DNA of 64,000 nucleotides from NCBI GenBank assembly GCA_015039465.1, contig MU130320.1, positions 1 to 64,000 of the forward strand. The letters are read 5' to 3'. A model generated the notes under the pieces. The model saw nothing but the letters and a program-made list of their open reading frames with translations, made no database searches and was not told where the DNA came from. Of the stretch, positions 1 to 9,786 are shown one piece after another (position 1 is the stretch's first letter; each line of letters starts with the position of its first letter). The stretch is from Phlegmacium glaucopus. Lineage: Eukaryota; Basidiomycota; Agaricomycetes; Agaricales; Cortinariaceae. Position numbers and translations under genes: made by a program.

Positions 1-1308
1 TCAGCTGCAAAAATGCCGACAGTACGTGCGGTTCTTGCGAACGCCGCGGAACAGGACTGGGAAATAGAGCATGTCGACGTAAAGAGTGCCTATTTGAATG
101 CGCCTCTTAAGGAAACTGTCTATATGAAACCGCCGCGTGGAGTTTTGAAACCGGGTCAGGAAGGAAAGGCCTTGAGGTTGTTAAAGGGGTTGTATGGACT
201 TAAGCAGGCAGGGAGAGGATGGTACATCGAGATGAGCAGAGTTTTTATCGACGACCTGGGATTTAAGCGCTCGGCAGCTGATCATTCGGTATTCTACCGA
301 CGTTCTGGTGAAGAACATACGATCGTAGCCGTAGCGACCGATGACATGGCTGTGACATCGAAACGAAAGATTGATGCTGAAACATTCAAGGCACAGATCA
401 AAAAGCATTGGGACATTACGGACAACGGACCTATTGGTTGGTTTTTGGGTTTTGAAATTAGACGAAACAGGACCGCTAGAACGATTTCCATCAATCAACA
501 TGCGTATATCGAAAGCATAGTCGAAAAATTTCGACTTACCAATGCCAAACCAGTCAGTACACCCATGGATCCGGGTGCCGAATACTCGGTTGATCAATGC
601 CCATCGTCGACGAACCAAGTGTCGCGAATGCAAGGCGTGCCGTATAGCGAAGCTATCGGGAGTGTATTATGGCCAGTTGTCGTATCGCAACCCGATGCAG
701 CGTATGCAGTCGGGATCTTATCTCAATTCATTCAAAACCCGGGACCAGCTCACTGGGAAGGATTGAAACGGGTCATAACGTATTTAGGAGCAACGAAAAA
801 CTATTGGCTTACCTTTGGTGGCAAATCAAGCAAGGTAGTTGAAGGGTATTGCGATGCGGACTGGGCGAGTCAAAAACATCGACACTCGATTTCGGGGTAT
901 TGTTTTCACTTCGGTCGAGGCGCGATATCTTGGAGCTCGAAAAAGCAACATATAATCGCGCTGTCGAGTACGGAAGCCGAATACATAGCGCTGACACACG
1001 CTACAAAGGAAGCGTTATGGATGCGGAGTTTCGTGAATGAAATTCGAGGATGCTCACCAGCGCCTATTCCGATGAACTGTGACAATCAAGGGGCCATCGC
1101 ATTGGCTAAGGATAATAAATTTCACTCGAGGACAAAGCATATCGATCTGCGATATCACTTCATCAGGGAAGCTGTCCAAGACGAGAAGATCGAAATATCC
1201 TACATACCAACTGATGAAAACATTTCGGATATCTTTACCAAAGCGTTGGCAAGACCGAAATTCGTACAGTTCGTCGAAGGACTGGGATTGGGGGAGTTAG
1301 AGAAGTGA
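1..1308 (+). CDS. Copia (Ty1/Copia) Pol, C-terminal part: reverse transcriptase and RNase H (5' end outside window)
   Basis: The frame is open from base 1, so the protein begins outside the window; the first ATG (13) is internal. The sequence reads into the Copia RT block (DVKSAYLNAPLKETVYM), then the LYGLKQAGRGW motif, then the catalytic pair as VAVATDDMAV, a variant of the usual YVDD. RNase H follows, with GYCDADWASQ and LSSTEAEYIAL. The C-terminus has TKHIDLRYHFIRE and the usual FTKAL tail. The frame is free of stops. It is followed by a polypurine tract (cgagggggag) and an LTR, so this is the 3' half of a retroelement that copies itself through RNA. It closely matches the decayed copy at 34887-40718 in protein sequence, but is not broken. 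Confidence 0.93.
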   Translation, partial: SAAKMPTVRAVLANAAEQDWEIEHVDVKSAYLNAPLKETVYMKPPRGVLKPGQEGKALRLLKGLYGLKQAGRGWYIEMSRVFIDDLGFKRSAADHSVFYRRSGEEHTIVAVATDDMAVTSKRKIDAETFKAQIKKHWDITDNGPIGWFLGFEIRRNRTARTISINQHAYIESIVEKFRLTNAKPVSTPMDPGAEYSVDQCPSSTNQVSRMQGVPYSEAIGSVLWPVVVSQPDAAYAVGILSQFIQNPGPAHWEGLKRVITYLGATKNYWLTFGGKSSKVVEGYCDADWASQKHRHSISGYCFHFGRGAISWSSKKQHIIALSSTEAEYIALTHATKEALWMRSFVNEIRGCSPAPIPMNCDNQGAIALAKDNKFHSRTKHIDLRYHFIREAVQDEKIEISYIPTDENISDIFTKALARPKFVQFVEGLGLGELEK

Positions 1309-1440
1309 GGTATTCAAACTCAGTTTTGGAAACAACAAGAAGCCTCATCGTGTAATCGATAACGCGATCAGCACGTTCGTCATCACATGACGATCACGCA
1401 CACGATTCTGGGCATCAACGGCGTTTCACTCGAGGGGGAG

Positions 1441-1749
1441 TGTTGAATTTGTGCGAGTATCATTCCGTTGCTTCTTATTTATCTTATCATTTTCTTTTAT
1501 CTTTTCTGCGAGTTATCTTTCTCATATTACATAATCACGTTCTTTTAGTGACGGAGTCTTTGCTTACTACAAGTCTCAACTTTTATCAAAAAGGTTGAGA
1601 CATGAGTTCATTCGTTTATTCTTTTAATACTACTTCTAATAATCACCTAGTTACAATTCAACTGTTCTAGGTATAATAATTAACAGAACTTTTATCAAAA
1701 AGGTTGAGACTTACAATTCAACTGTTCTAGCTGCGAATTATTTCTAACA
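1441..1749 (+). repeat. 3' LTR of the Copia element at the left edge
   Basis: The LTR starts TGTTGAATTT directly after the polypurine tract and ends TTTCTAACA. It is 309 bp, close to the 305-bp LTR of the Copia element at 34887-40718. Both carry the same internal repeats: a loop formed by AAAGTTGAGAC and its complement, and the end motif TTCTAGCTGCGAA. The partner LTR is outside the window. Confidence 0.9.
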
Positions 1750-1801
1750 TTCGTGTTAACCCAAGGCTTTCAATTCGAGAAAATCTCACAAGCACAACGC
1801 A

Positions 1802-2300
1802 ATGTTTAGCCGAAGCGCCTTCATCACCCTTACATTTTCTCTTCTCGGTCTTCTTCAGTGTGTAGACTCGAGCGCGGTTCAGATTGATGCCAGAGCTCGT
1901 AAGAATTTGTTGTTCATTTGCGTTTCGCGTTTTAAGTCCCGAGTCATCTTTCAGCACAAGAAACAAACCCATGCGTTGGTGTGTTCAATTGTCTGTTCAT
2001 ACCATCCACCTGTCCTCCTGATTACCACAGTATGAATCCTTCATTACGTATCTAACAATTCAATTCTATTTTCTAATGATATCACTTCTCAATAGTTGGA
2101 ACTGCACCGGGATCGTGTTGTCCATCCTGTATCAGGTGTCCTGTCTTGCCTTGTCCAGACATCATCTGCGCTTCTGAATCTTCCAAGCATATGCCATTCA
2201 TTCAACACATCTAGAAATTCCCGTTTCTAATAGTATTACTTCTCGACAGCTGGATTAGCACCCAATGCATGTTGTCCATCCTGCATACCCGTGCGTAGTT
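1802..2300 (+). CDS. possible small cysteine-rich secreted protein with a duplicated CCPSC exon
   Basis: The ATG at 1802 opens a signal-peptide-like run (MFSRSAFITLTFSLLGLL, then QCVDSSA), followed by a GTAAG donor at 1899. After an acceptor near 2096, the in-phase reading is GTAPGSCCPSCIRCPVLPCP. After another acceptor near 2250, the same phase reads GLAPNACCPSCIP. The two CCPSC segments and their preceding acceptors resemble each other, which suggests a duplicated exon. I could not find a donor that joins the two in frame, so the second may be an alternative exon or the locus may be decayed. No family is recognised. The exon model is inference. Confidence 0.3.
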
Positions 2301-2468
2301 TCATGATATAGCCTCCTTGATACTCTTTCCTGACTCCAAATTTCGACGCTCCAGCTAACTTGATACGAGAGCATAGCCTGACACGCCCTGTCATCATTGG
2401 TCTATTACAGCTATTGTACTTATATGATATTGCACCTGATTCTCCCTGCCCGCCCGTCATATGTTTGG

Positions 2469-2560
2469 GTAGAAGTTCAATTTGTCTTTTAAATTTTTTG
2501 TATTCAATTTATATTGTGAGAAGAAGACTCTGGGCTTTAATCCTACTGAGAGTGTTGTAT
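2469..2560 (+). pseudogene. 3' end remnant of an F-box family gene
   Basis: Only the last codons (VEVQFVF, stop) and the 3' flank remain. The flank tgtattcaatttatattgtg and the gagactctgggc block are the same as behind the other F-box copies. The rest of this copy is absent or replaced by unrelated sequence upstream. It shows that F-box copy A had a tandem neighbour. Confidence 0.6.
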
Positions 2561-3144
2561 AAACAGGGATTACTATCAACATATTGAGTGACAATTGAGC
2601 ACAGGTCGCAAAGTGTCCTACATCTCCCCCAGTGTGACAAAATCATAGAAAACATACATGGAATCCACAGACATTGTGCGCCAAATTTTGACTGGTTTGA
2701 GTGGGTCACTGCCTTCAACACGGCAGATCCGAGTTCTATCAGAGTAAGTGTCGTCATGTGTCGAACGGATATCTTACGATACTATTGGGTGAGCTCACCT
2801 ATTCACATATCCCTTGTAATGCCATGACCTTTATTTTAACCAGGGACATTCAGTTGTAGGCGAATGAGGGTCGTTCGTGCTCCAATTGACTGGAAGCTTT
2901 CTAACTGGATTCCTGGCGCTCCGTAGATGATGCGTGTAATTTTAGAGAGATTTGGTGGAATGAAAGGTAGTGGACAGAGAGCTTTTGGTTTGACAGCGGC
3001 CAAGTGACAAGTGTCAGTCAGCTTTAGTTTGAAATAAAATTGTGCGCAGTATTCAGAAGCCGACCGGCTAAACCCATAGGAATATATATATATCATTCCC
3101 AAAATGGAACGACTCTTTCTTCCTTCGTCGACTTGGAAAACAAC
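2561..3144 (-). other. flank between F-box copies, with a reversed block shared with the GH92 5' flank
   Basis: From about 2578 the F-box 3' block (acaattgagcacaggt) recurs, as behind the copies ending at 44723 and 48331. Read on the minus strand, 2650-2930 gives GIQLESF and ELGSAVLKA segments that recur at 42090-42160 and 45150-45330 near GH92 fragments. No complete gene is seen. Just before 3145 the sequence joins the usual F-box leader. Confidence 0.45.
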
Positions 3145-3489
3145 ATGTCTATCCAAATATTTCCTCCTGAAATATTGGATCTCTTCTTCGATGAACTCGC
3201 ATCGGCCACCGAGGATCCGAAATCACGAACAGTTTTGTTGGCTTGTGCCTTAGTAAACAGACAATTCTATTATCAAGCGAGCTCATGTATCTTTTCATCA
3301 CTCACAATCTCCACTAAAAAATGATTCGACGCTTTGCTTGATATTTTAAACACCAATCCCAATATGGCTCAATATATACGCTCGCTTACGGCGAAGCGTC
3401 AACCCTCCTCTGAATGTCTATCTGCTGTTTTCAGACAGCTACATCACCTACAGGAATTCAGGTGGGCCGCCTGGCTTGATACCTGGGCG

Positions 3490-5226
3490 ATTTTTTTTTT
3501 TTTTTTTCAATTTAGGTCTTTGGAGCAGAGCTCCATGTTGACTCTACATGCTTAGTTTAATACCGTACTACAAGGGCCCCTAATGCCTGTGACCCAACCC
3601 TGCAGTCCCTCAAAGCACTGCCAAGGTACACCTGAAGCGATCCTATCCCCAGACAGCCCGGCACGGAAACACTGTTTAAGTGGGCACCGCTTTAACTTGG
3701 GAAGGGTTAGAACTTGACGATGAACAGAGTTGGCATAAAAGCCCTCCAACTATTAAGTACCCGACTGTGAACAGTAGGTACGACAGATGAGACCAGGAAG
3801 ACCTAGAAAGAGAGGGGCCCGACGTGCTGCAGGCATTGTTCGTTTTGTTGGTTCAAAAGTTTTCGAGTAATGTCACTGCAATTAAATAGAAATGTGCGTT
3901 ATCCATCCTGTGGATTATCAATCACTGTACAGAACTTGGAAACATCACCTAGTGAGGCTTGAAGCTGTTTGGTCCTGCCTATAAACTTGAGTATCTCATG
4001 TGTAGCATCCTTATTCGAGAGTATTGATCTGAGGTTCCTTGAGGAGCGGCCCAGCTTCTGGTCCAAAGTGTGCCTTTCGTAGTCGTAGCTTGGGCATTCA
4101 AATAAGAAGTGGGTGACTGTCTCTGGGGTTTTGAGCCCTCTGATGTTTTTGTAATTACTGCAAGATTTCGATTTGATCTTCCCTATTCTGTTGAGATAGA
4201 CATTCAGTGGAATATGATTCGATCGCAGCTGAAATAGGAGGCTGCATTGTGCACGAGTCAACTCCTGCTGTAAAGATCTGAACTTGTTGAAAGGAAAGCC
4301 GGGATCAATGGCGTCCATTCTTGCTCTTTGTGGGGATTCAAGCCATCGGCCCCTCCAAACCCTGCTTAACTCGAGAGCAAACTGCTCTTTAGCTACTACT
4401 GCGTTCAGTGGCAGCAGACATTTGAGTGTTTTTGGCAGCAGGTCCGCGTACAAAACCGACCCATTGGCTGCCAGCTTTGCTTCTCTGTCCATCCTTTCGT
4501 TACCTGCTACATTGCTGTGAGCCGCTACCCACCGCAGTTTGACTTTATGAGCCATAATGTCTAATCACATTCCCCTGGTTAGCTGCTACGAGATCTTCAG
4601 GAAGAGGTCTATGATGTAGGAACTAGATTTTGCTCAACGTGCTCCTATTGTCTGAATAAATGACTGACTATCCATATAGATCAAAATTGGACAGTAACTT
4701 AGCTGATTTTCCCCTTTGAGCAGCCAAAACATGAGCACACAGCCTATAGCTTCTGCATCCTTTATTGAATATTCGCTGTCACTGCCCAGTTTATACCGTA
4801 GGATCCTTGCCAGGTTAGCTGAGCGGTCCCTGTACATGACCGCAGCAGCGCCCAGGTTTCTGTCCACTGCTGATCCATCAGCGTAGATGCGAATGACTGC
4901 TTCATCCGTCACTTCCTGCCTGATTGATTCTTCCTTGCTGGCTGGTATGCAGGTTAAGATTGGCAGCGGGTGGCTGGGAAACCGGGCTAGCAGAGTGATC
5001 TTCTCCATACGGTTAGGATTGAGGTTGAACATACGCATCAGGTGCTGTGTGTTAGTGATGTGAGTCTTGGCTGGGTGACTGTAATACCAAACCAGCTGCC
5101 TGCTTGCTGGATTAGTTGTAGGTAGAGTACTTAGCCTAATGAGCAATCTGTAGCAGATCTTTCTCAGTAAGAGGTCCATAGGCAGAAGACCTGAGTGTGA
5201 GTCCAGGAGGTCAGTGACCCGGGCAA
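3490..5226 (-). mobile_element. 5'-truncated LINE fragment with RNase H and C-terminal zinc-knuckle region
   Basis: On the plus strand the left edge is a run of about 17 T, the poly-A tail of a minus-strand insertion. Minus-strand reading gives an RNase H domain (IRIYADGSAVDRNLGAAAVMY, a second block with YMDSQSF, then RWVAAHSNVAGNERMDREAK) and a C-terminal region ending in FECPSYDYERH. A break between 4556 and 4633 splits it. The layout matches the C-terminus of the full LINE ORF2 at 14966, but the sequence is clearly a different LINE. The edges show similar gggcgatt / gggcaatt, a possible imperfect target duplication. Confidence 0.82.
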
Positions 5227-5307
5227 TTACTTTGTCCATCAGTAGCCTTTGCAGTCATCTTCCTTATCTTACTGTGCTCCATTTTGAAAACATGACAGAC
5301 TTCCCGC

Positions 5308-6162
5308 TGATAGGAACCATATAGCCTCTAGGTTTGTAAACTGGTTATTTTTGCGATTTAACAACTTCGCAGTATACGTGGACACCTCATGGGTACCAAC
5401 TTTATTCGCACTCTCACTCGCGGTTCTCGCATATCCTTCGCACCTCGCATAACATGATATAGTACTCGCATAACCTTCACACATCACTTCTACGACCTTC
5501 ATAACTATCCAAAGCACCCTCATTCCTCTTTGCACTTCATATTTCGACATATCTTCAGTTCTCTCAGTCAATATTGGACTTAACCATTCAACCCCTTCGC
5601 AACCATACCTTTGCACAGCCATTCTCTAATCTCGCGGTCTTTCACGGTTTGCACACGCATTACTTATCTCTCCGTGCATTTACTTTCTTTCATCTTTCCA
5701 TATATATAATTTTATCATTCTTTCGAAACAGGAGGTCATTCAACTGACCTCCTTACTCATCACCTTTATTTTTACTTTATCTCCTATCCCTTCGTTACCA
5801 AACTATTGGGCCCATGTGACTTCGCATTAGCTCAATTCTTACATTACTGTTTCACATATCCGCACCTGGTTAGTTCTTTACTCTTGTATTAAGTACCTGT
5901 AGCAAGTAGGAGGACAGGTGACAAAGAGACGGCCAGAGTTTTGATCCCATAAAATTTGCAGCAACGTTCTAAGTCAACAGTCTCATTCTTTAAGCTACTT
6001 TGTGCACTGCATTCTCATTCACAAACTTCACTATCTTCGCGACCTATTCTTCTTGCGTATTTCAATACCGCGAACTTCTCTTTAAATTCTATCGAGGAAA
6101 ACTACATTAACCCCTCTGAACTACATTACTACTTGTGGTCTGACCCCACCGCTGGTACATCA
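5308..6162 (-). mobile_element. solo LTR-like element (TGAT...ATCA family), copy 4
   Basis: Bounded by TGATAGGAAC on the left and GGTACATCA on the right, so on the minus strand it runs TGATGTACC...CCTATCA. The 4-bp target CCGC is repeated at 5304-5307 and 6163-6166, and intact F-box copies have this target once (cccgctatccctc). It is the most diverged of the four copies. Its interior still matches the others around the tag ctactgaagagaactacatc. No coding capacity is evident. Confidence 0.75.
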
Positions 6163-7008
6163 CCGCTATCCCTCTTCTCTCCATGCTGCCATCTGGAATC
6201 GCTCACTCTCATCAGGATTGTGTTCGTGGAAATACAACCAGAGATGCTGTCAGGTTCACTCTTTCCATCATTGAAGAGGCTAAGCCTTTCGGGCCCATGG
6301 TCAAATAACGATGGGGGGCCTGGAATAATTATGACCCATGCGGCTCCAACATTAACTACCCTCATTCTGTTTGATCCATCACGGCAATAATGGTAAACTT
6401 TGTAATTCTCCCGGTTCGTATACTTGATTTATCTCTCTACATAGCTAGGTTCTTCCTGGATTTCAAATCAACTATCGTCTTCCCAGTCCTAGAATCCATC
6501 AAAGTGTCATTCATCATGTATTGGTATGGTGAAAATTCTCTTGAAGACTTCTTATCCTGGTTCCTCGAACACTCCACACCCATGCTTGCTCGGATCCAAA
6601 TCGAAATTTTCTCCACTTATAGACATACTCTTCCCCAGATGCAACAACCCTTAGCCAAAGGAGTTTTTTTACCCATCAATGAAATCTTATCAAGTCCAAG
6701 ATATCAAGGTCTCAAGACCCTTGGACTTGTCTTTGTACACGAATACTCTCCTCAGCTCCACTTGGACTCATTGGAAGTTCAGATGTGGCTCAATAAGATT
6801 TTTCCAGCTGTGTTTTCTTGCAGTCAGACTGAAATAAAGATTACGACTGGTTTTCCCCCAGTGCTATGTGTTTGTGAAGAAGTTCATTTCATCTTTTAGA
6901 TTCATGGGTTTTGTTTTTGTATTCAATTTATATTGTAAGAGACGAGACTCTGGGCCTTTAGTGTTTCTGTTTCTTCAAGCATACTTGCCCCATAAATGCA
7001 GTAATTTA

Positions 7009-7589
7009 CAGTCCCCCAGGGATTCCGAGGAGTCCGAGCGGATCTGAGCGGATCCGAGGAGTCCGAGCAAATTCTGAGTGGAGTCCGAGGAGTCCAAGCA
7101 GATTCCGAGTGGAGTCCGAGGAGTCCGAGCATATTCTGAGTGGATCTGAGCAAATAAGACACAAATTGGCTGGGAAAATACTTCTGTTAAGGTTTTGTTA
7201 AGGTTTTGTTAAGGTTTTGTTAGGGTTTTGTTAAGGTTTTTTTAAGGTTTTGTTAAGGTTTTTTGTTAAGGTTGTGTTAAGGTTTTTGTTAAGGTCAGGG
7301 AGGTATATAGTTTGTTAAGGTTTTGTTAAGGTTTTGTTAAGGTTTTTTTAAGGTTTTTTTTAAGGTTTTGTTAGGGCTTTGATAAGGTTGGGGAGGTAGA
7401 TAGGTTCCAGTCCGAGCAAGTCCGAGTGAGTCCGAGCAATCTGAGCGGAGTCCGAGCGAGTCCGAGCAGTCCGAGCGGATTCTGAGCACATTCTGCTTGG
7501 AATACACTCAAATACACTGAAAAAGTGCTCGGACTCGCTCGGACTCCGCTCAGATCCGCTCGGACTCTGTCGGATTCCCTGGGGGAGTG
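7009..7589. mobile_element. TA-flanked terminal-inverted-repeat element (non-autonomous)
   Basis: The ends are CAGTCCCCCAGGGATTCCGA and its near-complement TCGGATTCCCTGGGGGAGTG, with TA directly outside both. Inside the ends lie repeats of gagtccgagcg in opposite orientation on the two sides. The centre is a minisatellite of gttaaggtttt. A TA duplication and ends starting CAGT/CACT fit Tc1/mariner-like MITEs, but the superfamily is inference. No transposase frame is present. Confidence 0.7.
7186..7395 (+). repeat. minisatellite of about 11 bp (gttaaggtttt)
   Basis: About a dozen and a half tandem copies of gttaaggtttt with small changes, including gttagggtttt, interrupted once by an aggtcagggaggtatatag spacer that partly recurs near the end. 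It lies at the centre of the TIR element and is strand-asymmetric (G/T on the plus strand). Confidence 0.85.
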
Positions 7590-8152
7590 TAAAGACCTCC
7601 ATAAATGTACAAAAATTGAAGAAAGAAATTCTCGAATCGATGAGATTGATACTTTAGCTCAAGACTGAATCAAAATTCAAACTAACTTGCTTCTTTTCAT
7701 TCAGACGAAGTTCATCGCAGCATGAATATTCTGTGACACATTCTCCAATGCCCATGGTGAACCGTGTTTCACAAATCACTTAGATAGGTTTCATATTACA
7801 GAATCCAGGGTGATGCTGCAAATAAATATATCATCCCACTGATATTCCATTTTGTTTCAGTCTTTCACGCACGTCTCACAACCAACCACTAACTAGACCT
7901 TAGGCCGTTGAATTTAAGCGGCTGTTGCCTTTCAGGGGCAGGGTGTGATCGATTTAGATCAAAACGAGTGTCATTGTGATGGCGTGACAAGCTTGTGCCT
8001 TCCCAGCCCGTGGCTCCTCCCTTTCTGGGCTGAATCTGGCATGCTCAGCTCTGGGCTATCAGATTGCTTTGGCGCTCGATTCCTCTTCCCGTTATCAATT
8101 GTTTCTGGTCGCCTTGCGCTGGATGTTCTCTCCTCTCCTCTCTGAACTGGGT
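7590..8152. other. region without a supported gene
   Basis: Near 7862-7905 the text ctttcacgcacgtctcacaacca and ctagacctta matches the leader upstream of F-box copy C (43648-43690), so this may be a stub of an F-box promoter. From 7906 to 8152 a GC-richer stretch directly precedes the H2A-like fragments and may be their former promoter. No gene is seen. Confidence 0.4.
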
Positions 8153-8480
8153 ACATTCTCATTTCTACAATTCAACTCAATCAACATCAATTGACATGTA
8201 TGGTATAGGAAAAACTGGCAAATCCGGAGGCAAAGTCACCAGTCGCAAGTGACTTGTAATTAGTGATTATACTGGGTATTCTCATTTCTACGATTCGACT
8301 CAATTCAACTAACATGCATGACATAGTACATGTATGGTAAAGGGAAAACCGGCAAATCCAGAGGCAAAGTCACCAGTGACGAGCGACTCTTCCTCAAAGT
8401 CCTGACCAAGCTTGGCCAAGGCTGGTCTCCGGTTCTCTATTCTCGACGTGTTGGAGCTGAGCAGTTATGCACCTAGGTTA
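8153..8480 (+). pseudogene. tandemly duplicated, decayed histone H2A 5' end
   Basis: Two ATGs, at 8196 and 8330, each open an H2A-like N-terminus: MYGIGKTGKSGGKVTSRK then stop, and MYGKGKTGKSRGKVTS. H2A normally begins MSGKGK.GKSGGK. The leaders before the two ATGs are also alike (ctgggta, ctcatttctac, attcaactcaa), so about 120 bp was duplicated. After the second copy, in another frame, comes AKAGLRFS, resembling the H2A AKAGLQFPVGR block, but the rest of the histone fold is absent. Two frames and early stops mean no histone can be made. Identification is by motif resemblance only. Confidence 0.5.
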
Positions 8481-8543
8481 GTCTTTTTCCCCCCTTCTTG
8501 TTTTGTCACAGCTGCATTGCTTACATGTGAACGCTTACTTGTG

Positions 8544-8665
8544 TTCACATGTCCCGTATACCTCGCGTTCACACTGTATACCTTGTGTTCACACTGTATA
8601 CCTTGCGTTCACACTGTATACCTTGTGTTCACACTGTATACCTTGCGTTCACACCGTATCCAGTC
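8544..8665 (+). repeat. tandem repeat, 20-bp unit (ttcacactgtataccttgcg)
   Basis: Six consecutive units, each containing GTTCACACTGTATACCTTG with alternating C or T near the end. No spacers, so it is a minisatellite rather than a CRISPR array. Confidence 0.88.
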
Positions 8666-8853
8666 TACCTCACTGCTGTTAATACCCTAACAAGCCTGCC
8701 CCACCTTTCCCCCTGAAACCCCACCCACAACATGGACCCACTACTGCTGTTCATGGAGCCATAGACACAAACGGGGCCCCAGTCCTGCCGAAATCCCCAA
8801 ACTCAAGCAGGATGCAACTCACCTAGATCCTTCTAATTTTGGGTGGTTCACGG
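8666..8853. other. short stretch without a gene
   Basis: Pyrimidine-rich sequence with no frame or repeat that I can support. It ends in the ACGG target of the next element. Confidence 0.5.
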
Positions 8854-9629
8854 TGATGTACCAGCAGTGAGGACAGACCACAAGTAGTATGTAGTTTGTG
8901 GGGTTGATGTAGTTCTCTTCAGTAGGTGATAGTGAGGTTTTATGAGGTGCAAAGGTTCACTTTAAAGTGTGAGATAATGTGCAGAAAAAGCAAAGCCCAC
9001 AGGATGATTTTCAAAGAGTGCAAGAGTAGCTTAGCACGACGTTCCAAAGGTGGGATCAAAACTGTGGTAATTCATCCGTTCCCCTCTGTTCTATTGCTTC
9101 CCCTTACTTGCTACTGCTAATAATATAGTAACTAGCAAATAGCTAAGTGCGGAAAGGTGAAACAGAAATGTAAAATGCAGGTTAAAGGGGAGTCACATGG
9201 ATCTGGTAATTTGGTAATGAAACATAGGAGATAAGAGCCAAATAAAAGGAGACAAGATAAAAATAAAGGTGATGAGTAATACAGTCACCTGAGTGACCTT
9301 CGTTGGAGTCGTGTTTAAAGATTGCAAGAACAGCTGGCAACTGCAAATGATAATGTGAATGTTGGTGATGACTGCAAGTATCTGCAATGATCTGCGAGTA
9401 TTCTGCAATGATCTGCGAGTATGTGCAATGATGTGCAATGATGTGCAATGATCTGCAATGATCTGCAATGACCTGCAATGACCTGCAATGACCTGCAATG
9501 ACCTGCAATGACCTGCAATGATCTGCAAGTATCCGCAATGATATGTGAGCATCTGCAAGTATACTGCGAAGGTTGTGAAACTGCGAAAATGGTGTGTTTA
9601 CATCCCTAGATGTCTCCTGGGTCCTATCA
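8854..9629 (+). mobile_element. solo LTR-like element (TGAT...ATCA family), copy 1
   Basis: Starts TGATGTACCAGC and ends GGGTCCTATCA, with ACGG repeated at 8850-8853 and 9630-9633. TG...CA ends plus a short target duplication are the marks of an LTR. A 776-bp length with no frame fits a solo LTR left by recombination between the two LTRs of an element. Copies at 23696, 5308 and 9787 share its sequence. The internal region of the parent element is not in this window. Near the 3' end it carries the tgcaatgac minisatellite. Confidence 0.75.
9368..9566 (+). repeat. minisatellite inside the solo LTR (unit ctgcaatgac / ctgcaatgat)
   Basis: About 18 units of roughly 10-11 bp, alternating ctgcaatgat, ctgcgagtat and ctgcaatgac. 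The counterpart at 9858-9990 has fewer units, so the array length differs between copies. Frames reading Gln-Val-Ile-Ala-like repeats are only translations of this array. Confidence 0.88.
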
Positions 9630-9659
9630 ACGGTTCATCAGACCTGTGATAACAAGAAG

Positions 9660-9770
9660 CAATGTAACTTGGCCAAGGCTGGTCTCTGGTTCATGTTGTT
9701 CGTGTCCATTTTCTGTCGAAGAATGGCAACTCAATTGACATGTCTGGTAAAGGAAAAGGTAGCCAATCTA
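9660..9770 (+). pseudogene. rearranged histone H2A-like fragments between two solo LTRs
   Basis: At 9669 the text ttggccaaggctggtctctgg (LAKAGLW) matches the H2A-like block at 8412. At 9741 an ATG begins MSGKGKGSQS, closer to a real H2A N-terminus than the copies at 8196 and 8330. The order is swapped relative to a histone gene. Short and uncertain. Confidence 0.4.
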
Positions 9771-9786
9771 TATGTTCACCATCCAT

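Larger units (their letters stand above)
3145..6899 (+). pseudogene. F-box family protein, copy A, broken by a LINE and a solo LTR
   Basis: The start MSIQIFPPEILDLFFDELAS is the F-box that in SCF ubiquitin ligases binds Skp1. It is followed by the family text LLACALVNRQFYYQASS. A TGA at 3322 interrupts the frame. Coding text stops near 3489 at a truncated LINE, resumes at about 5227-5307, is cut again by a solo LTR (5308-6162), and resumes at 6163 (LFSPCCHLESLTL). The usual short intron lies near 6392-6442 and the second exon ends EEVHFIF, stop, at 6899. Without insertions this matches the roughly 375-residue intact copies at 47157 and 50814. Probably not functional. Confidence 0.8.

Noticed and set aside
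2836..3156. 106-codon minus-strand frame over the F-box A start
   Set aside because: Mostly antisense to the F-box leader; the part with GIQLESF belongs to a flank block shared with the GH92 region, so it is a fragment at best.
8544..8665. Regular 20-bp repeats that might suggest a CRISPR array
   Set aside because: No spacers between units, and the window is eukaryotic.
9182..9558. Three overlapping minus-strand frames with repeated Ile-Ala-x-His-Cys-Arg-Ser-Leu-like text
   Set aside because: They are translations of the 10-11-bp minisatellite in the solo LTR, whose period keeps frames open.
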